Shown here: positions 62,715 through 64,000 of the stretch, piece by piece
Numbering within the stretch: the first letter of the stretch is position 1
Layout of the letters: each line of letters begins with the position of its first letter
Assembly: GCF_000310205.1 (NCBI RefSeq)
Contig: NZ_AMXE01000004.1
Span: 46,691-110,690, forward strand
Length of the DNA stretch: 64,000 nucleotides
Direction of reading: 5' to 3'
Source of the DNA: Thauera linaloolentis 47Lol = DSM 12138
Lineage (GTDB): Bacteria; Pseudomonadota; Gammaproteobacteria; Burkholderiales; Rhodocyclaceae
Notes under the pieces: generated by a model
What the model was told of the DNA's origin: nothing
Database searches by the model: none
Seen by the model: the letters and a program-made list of their open reading frames with translations, nothing else
Translations under genes and position numbers: made by a program

Positions 62715-64000
62715 GTGAGCAAGACGCTGCGGCGGCTTTTCCTCGCCAGCCTGCTGCGCCGCCGCCTGGCCAGCGCGCTGTCGCTGCTGGCGATCGCCCT
62801 CGGCGTGGCGCTGGGGCTGGCGGTGCAACTGATCCACGGCGCCGCCATCGATGAGTTCGGCCGGGGTGTGCGCTTGCTTTCCGGCGAGGCGGATCTGCAA
62901 TTGGTGGGGCCGCGCGATGGCTTCGACGAGGCTGTCTATGGTTTGCTGGCCAACCGCCCGGAGGTGGCCGTGGCCAGTCCGGTGCTGCGCATCGACGCGC
63001 GCCTGCCGGGGCGGGAGGATACGCTGGAAGTCCTCGGCATCGATCTGTTCCGCGTCGCCCGCATGCAGCCCATGCTGCGGCCACGCGCGGATGCCGTGCT
63101 GGCCGGCGAGGATACCCGCTTCGCCGCGCTGCAGCCGCGCAACGTGTTCCTCTGCGAGGACGCCCGTGCCCGCCTGGAGAAGCCGATGTCGCTGGATAAT
63201 GGCGAGATGGCGGCGCCTGCGCTGAGGGATGGCGAACTGAGGGTGCAGTCCGGCGTGCGCAGCTTCGCGCTGCGGTTCGCCGGTACGCTCCCGCTGGCCA
63301 GCGGCCAATTGGCGGTGATGGACATCGGCGGCGCCCAGCAAGCGTTCGGGCGCATCGGCGTGCTGAGCCGCATCGATCTCAAGCTGGCCGACGGCATCAG
63401 CCCGGAAGCCGCGCGCCAGGCCTTGTCGCCGCTGCTGCCGCCCGGGCTGGCGCTGCGCGTGCCGGAAGCCGCGGCCAGCGAAGCCGGTACGCTGTCGCGC
63501 GCCTACCGCGTCAATCTCACCATGCTTGCTGCCATCGCGCTGCTCACGGGAGGCTTTCTGGTGTTTTCCACCCAGGTACTGTCCGTTGCGCGCCGGCGGC
63601 GCGAATTTGCGCTGCTGCGTGCGCTGGGCATGGAAAGGCGCGCGCTGCTGCGCGGCCTTCTGGCCGAAGGGGCGGTGGTCGGCTTGGCGGGCGGCGTGCT
63701 GGGGGTGGCGCTTGGCCACGCGCTGGCGGCGCTGGCCTTCAGGCTCGTCGGCGGCGACCTGGGGGCAGGGTTCTTCCGCGGCACCCAGCCCCAGTTGCAG
63801 TTCGATGCCGTGCCTGCCGTGGCCTATATGGCATTGGGCATCGCCGCTGGCGTGGCCGGTACCTGGCTGCCGGCGCGTGCGGCTTCGCGCGTGGCGCCGG
63901 CGCGGGCGCTGAAGGCCGGTGAGGCGCAGCATGCCGGCCTGCCCCGGGCGCAAGGGCGCCTGCCGTTGGCCTTGGCACTGGCCGCGCTGGCGGGGGGGGG
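62715..64000 (+). CDS. FtsX-like ABC permease, 3' end missing
   Basis: A reading frame from GTG 62715 runs open to the window end (428 codons). It starts with a positively charged segment and a membrane span (LRRRLASALSLLAIALGVALGLAVQL cut at 20: LASALSLLAIALGVALGLAV). A periplasmic domain of about 240 residues follows, then the FtsX-type core (LLTGGFLVFSTQVLSVARRR and REFALLRALGMERRALLRG). This resembles the large YbbP/DevC-like permeases with repeated FtsX domains. It lies 46 bases after its ATPase. Substrate unknown; the YbbA/YbbP pair is the closest comparison. Confidence 0.85.
   Translation, partial: MSKTLRRLFLASLLRRRLASALSLLAIALGVALGLAVQLIHGAAIDEFGRGVRLLSGEADLQLVGPRDGFDEAVYGLLANRPEVAVASPVLRIDARLPGREDTLEVLGIDLFRVARMQPMLRPRADAVLAGEDTRFAALQPRNVFLCEDARARLEKPMSLDNGEMAAPALRDGELRVQSGVRSFALRFAGTLPLASGQLAVMDIGGAQQAFGRIGVLSRIDLKLADGISPEAARQALSPLLPPGLALRVPEAAASEAGTLSRAYRVNLTMLAAIALLTGGFLVFSTQVLSVARRRREFALLRALGMERRALLRGLLAEGAVVGLAGGVLGVALGHALAALAFRLVGGDLGAGFFRGTQPQLQFDAVPAVAYMALGIAAGVAGTWLPARAASRVAPARALKAGEAQHAGLPRAQGRLPLALALAALAGG

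Overview
The window is a GC-rich chromosomal segment of a betaproteobacterium, most likely Rhodocyclales (Azoarcus/Thauera/Aromatoleum type). This placement is inferred from gene order and protein style: a full isc operon behind cysE, a dapC-dapD-pilU-dapE-prmB block, smc-zipA-ligA, the rpsB-to-rnhB envelope superoperon, hpnCDE hopanoid genes and an extracellular PHB depolymerase. No rRNA, tRNA, CRISPR array, insertion sequence or prophage was seen. Nearly all of the window is core genome; the accessory part is the first 6.5 kb.

Region 1 (1-6473) is the most unusual part. It holds the 3' part of a TonB-dependent outer-membrane receptor, a small secreted protein of the Slam-substrate/hemophilin type with an ordinary signal peptide and no cysteine, a Slam outer-membrane translocon (TPR domain plus barrel), and an unrecognised multi-pass membrane protein. 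Together they look like a hemophore (or other iron-ligand carrier), its secretion channel and its uptake receptor. The receptor contains an AT-rich block, and a strong terminator hairpin separates substrate and translocon.

Region 2 (6576-10227): PHB depolymerase, then suhB divergent from trmJ, then cysE. Region 3 (10249-17063) is the iron-sulfur operon iscR, a second cysteine desulfurase, iscS, iscU, iscA, hscB, hscA, fdx, iscX. A clear sigma-70 promoter sits before iscR and is overlaid by two tandem IscR type-1-like sites.

Region 4 (17082-23105, minus strand): dapC, dapD, pilU, dapE, prmB and a single-domain response regulator, divergent from smc. Region 5 (23292-31056): smc, zipA, ligA, galU. 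Region 6 (31135-37385): a type II cation P-type ATPase and typA on the minus strand, then a methylthioinosine phosphorylase and a YqhA-family membrane protein. Region 7 (37402-40834, minus strand): glnD and map.

Region 8 (41149-56192) is the long translation and envelope superoperon rpsB, tsf, pyrH, frr, uppS, cdsA, dxr, rseP, bamA, skp, lpxD, fabZ, lpxA, lpxB, rnhB and a TrmH-family methyltransferase, with many start/stop overlaps. Region 9 (56350-64000): a small unknown gene, yaaA, a cytosolic-carboxypeptidase-like M14 peptidase, hpnE-hpnD-hpnC on the minus strand, and a divergent ABC exporter (ATPase plus a permease cut by the window end).

Start codons were chosen from Shine-Dalgarno spacing and known family N-termini; several differ from the longest open frame.
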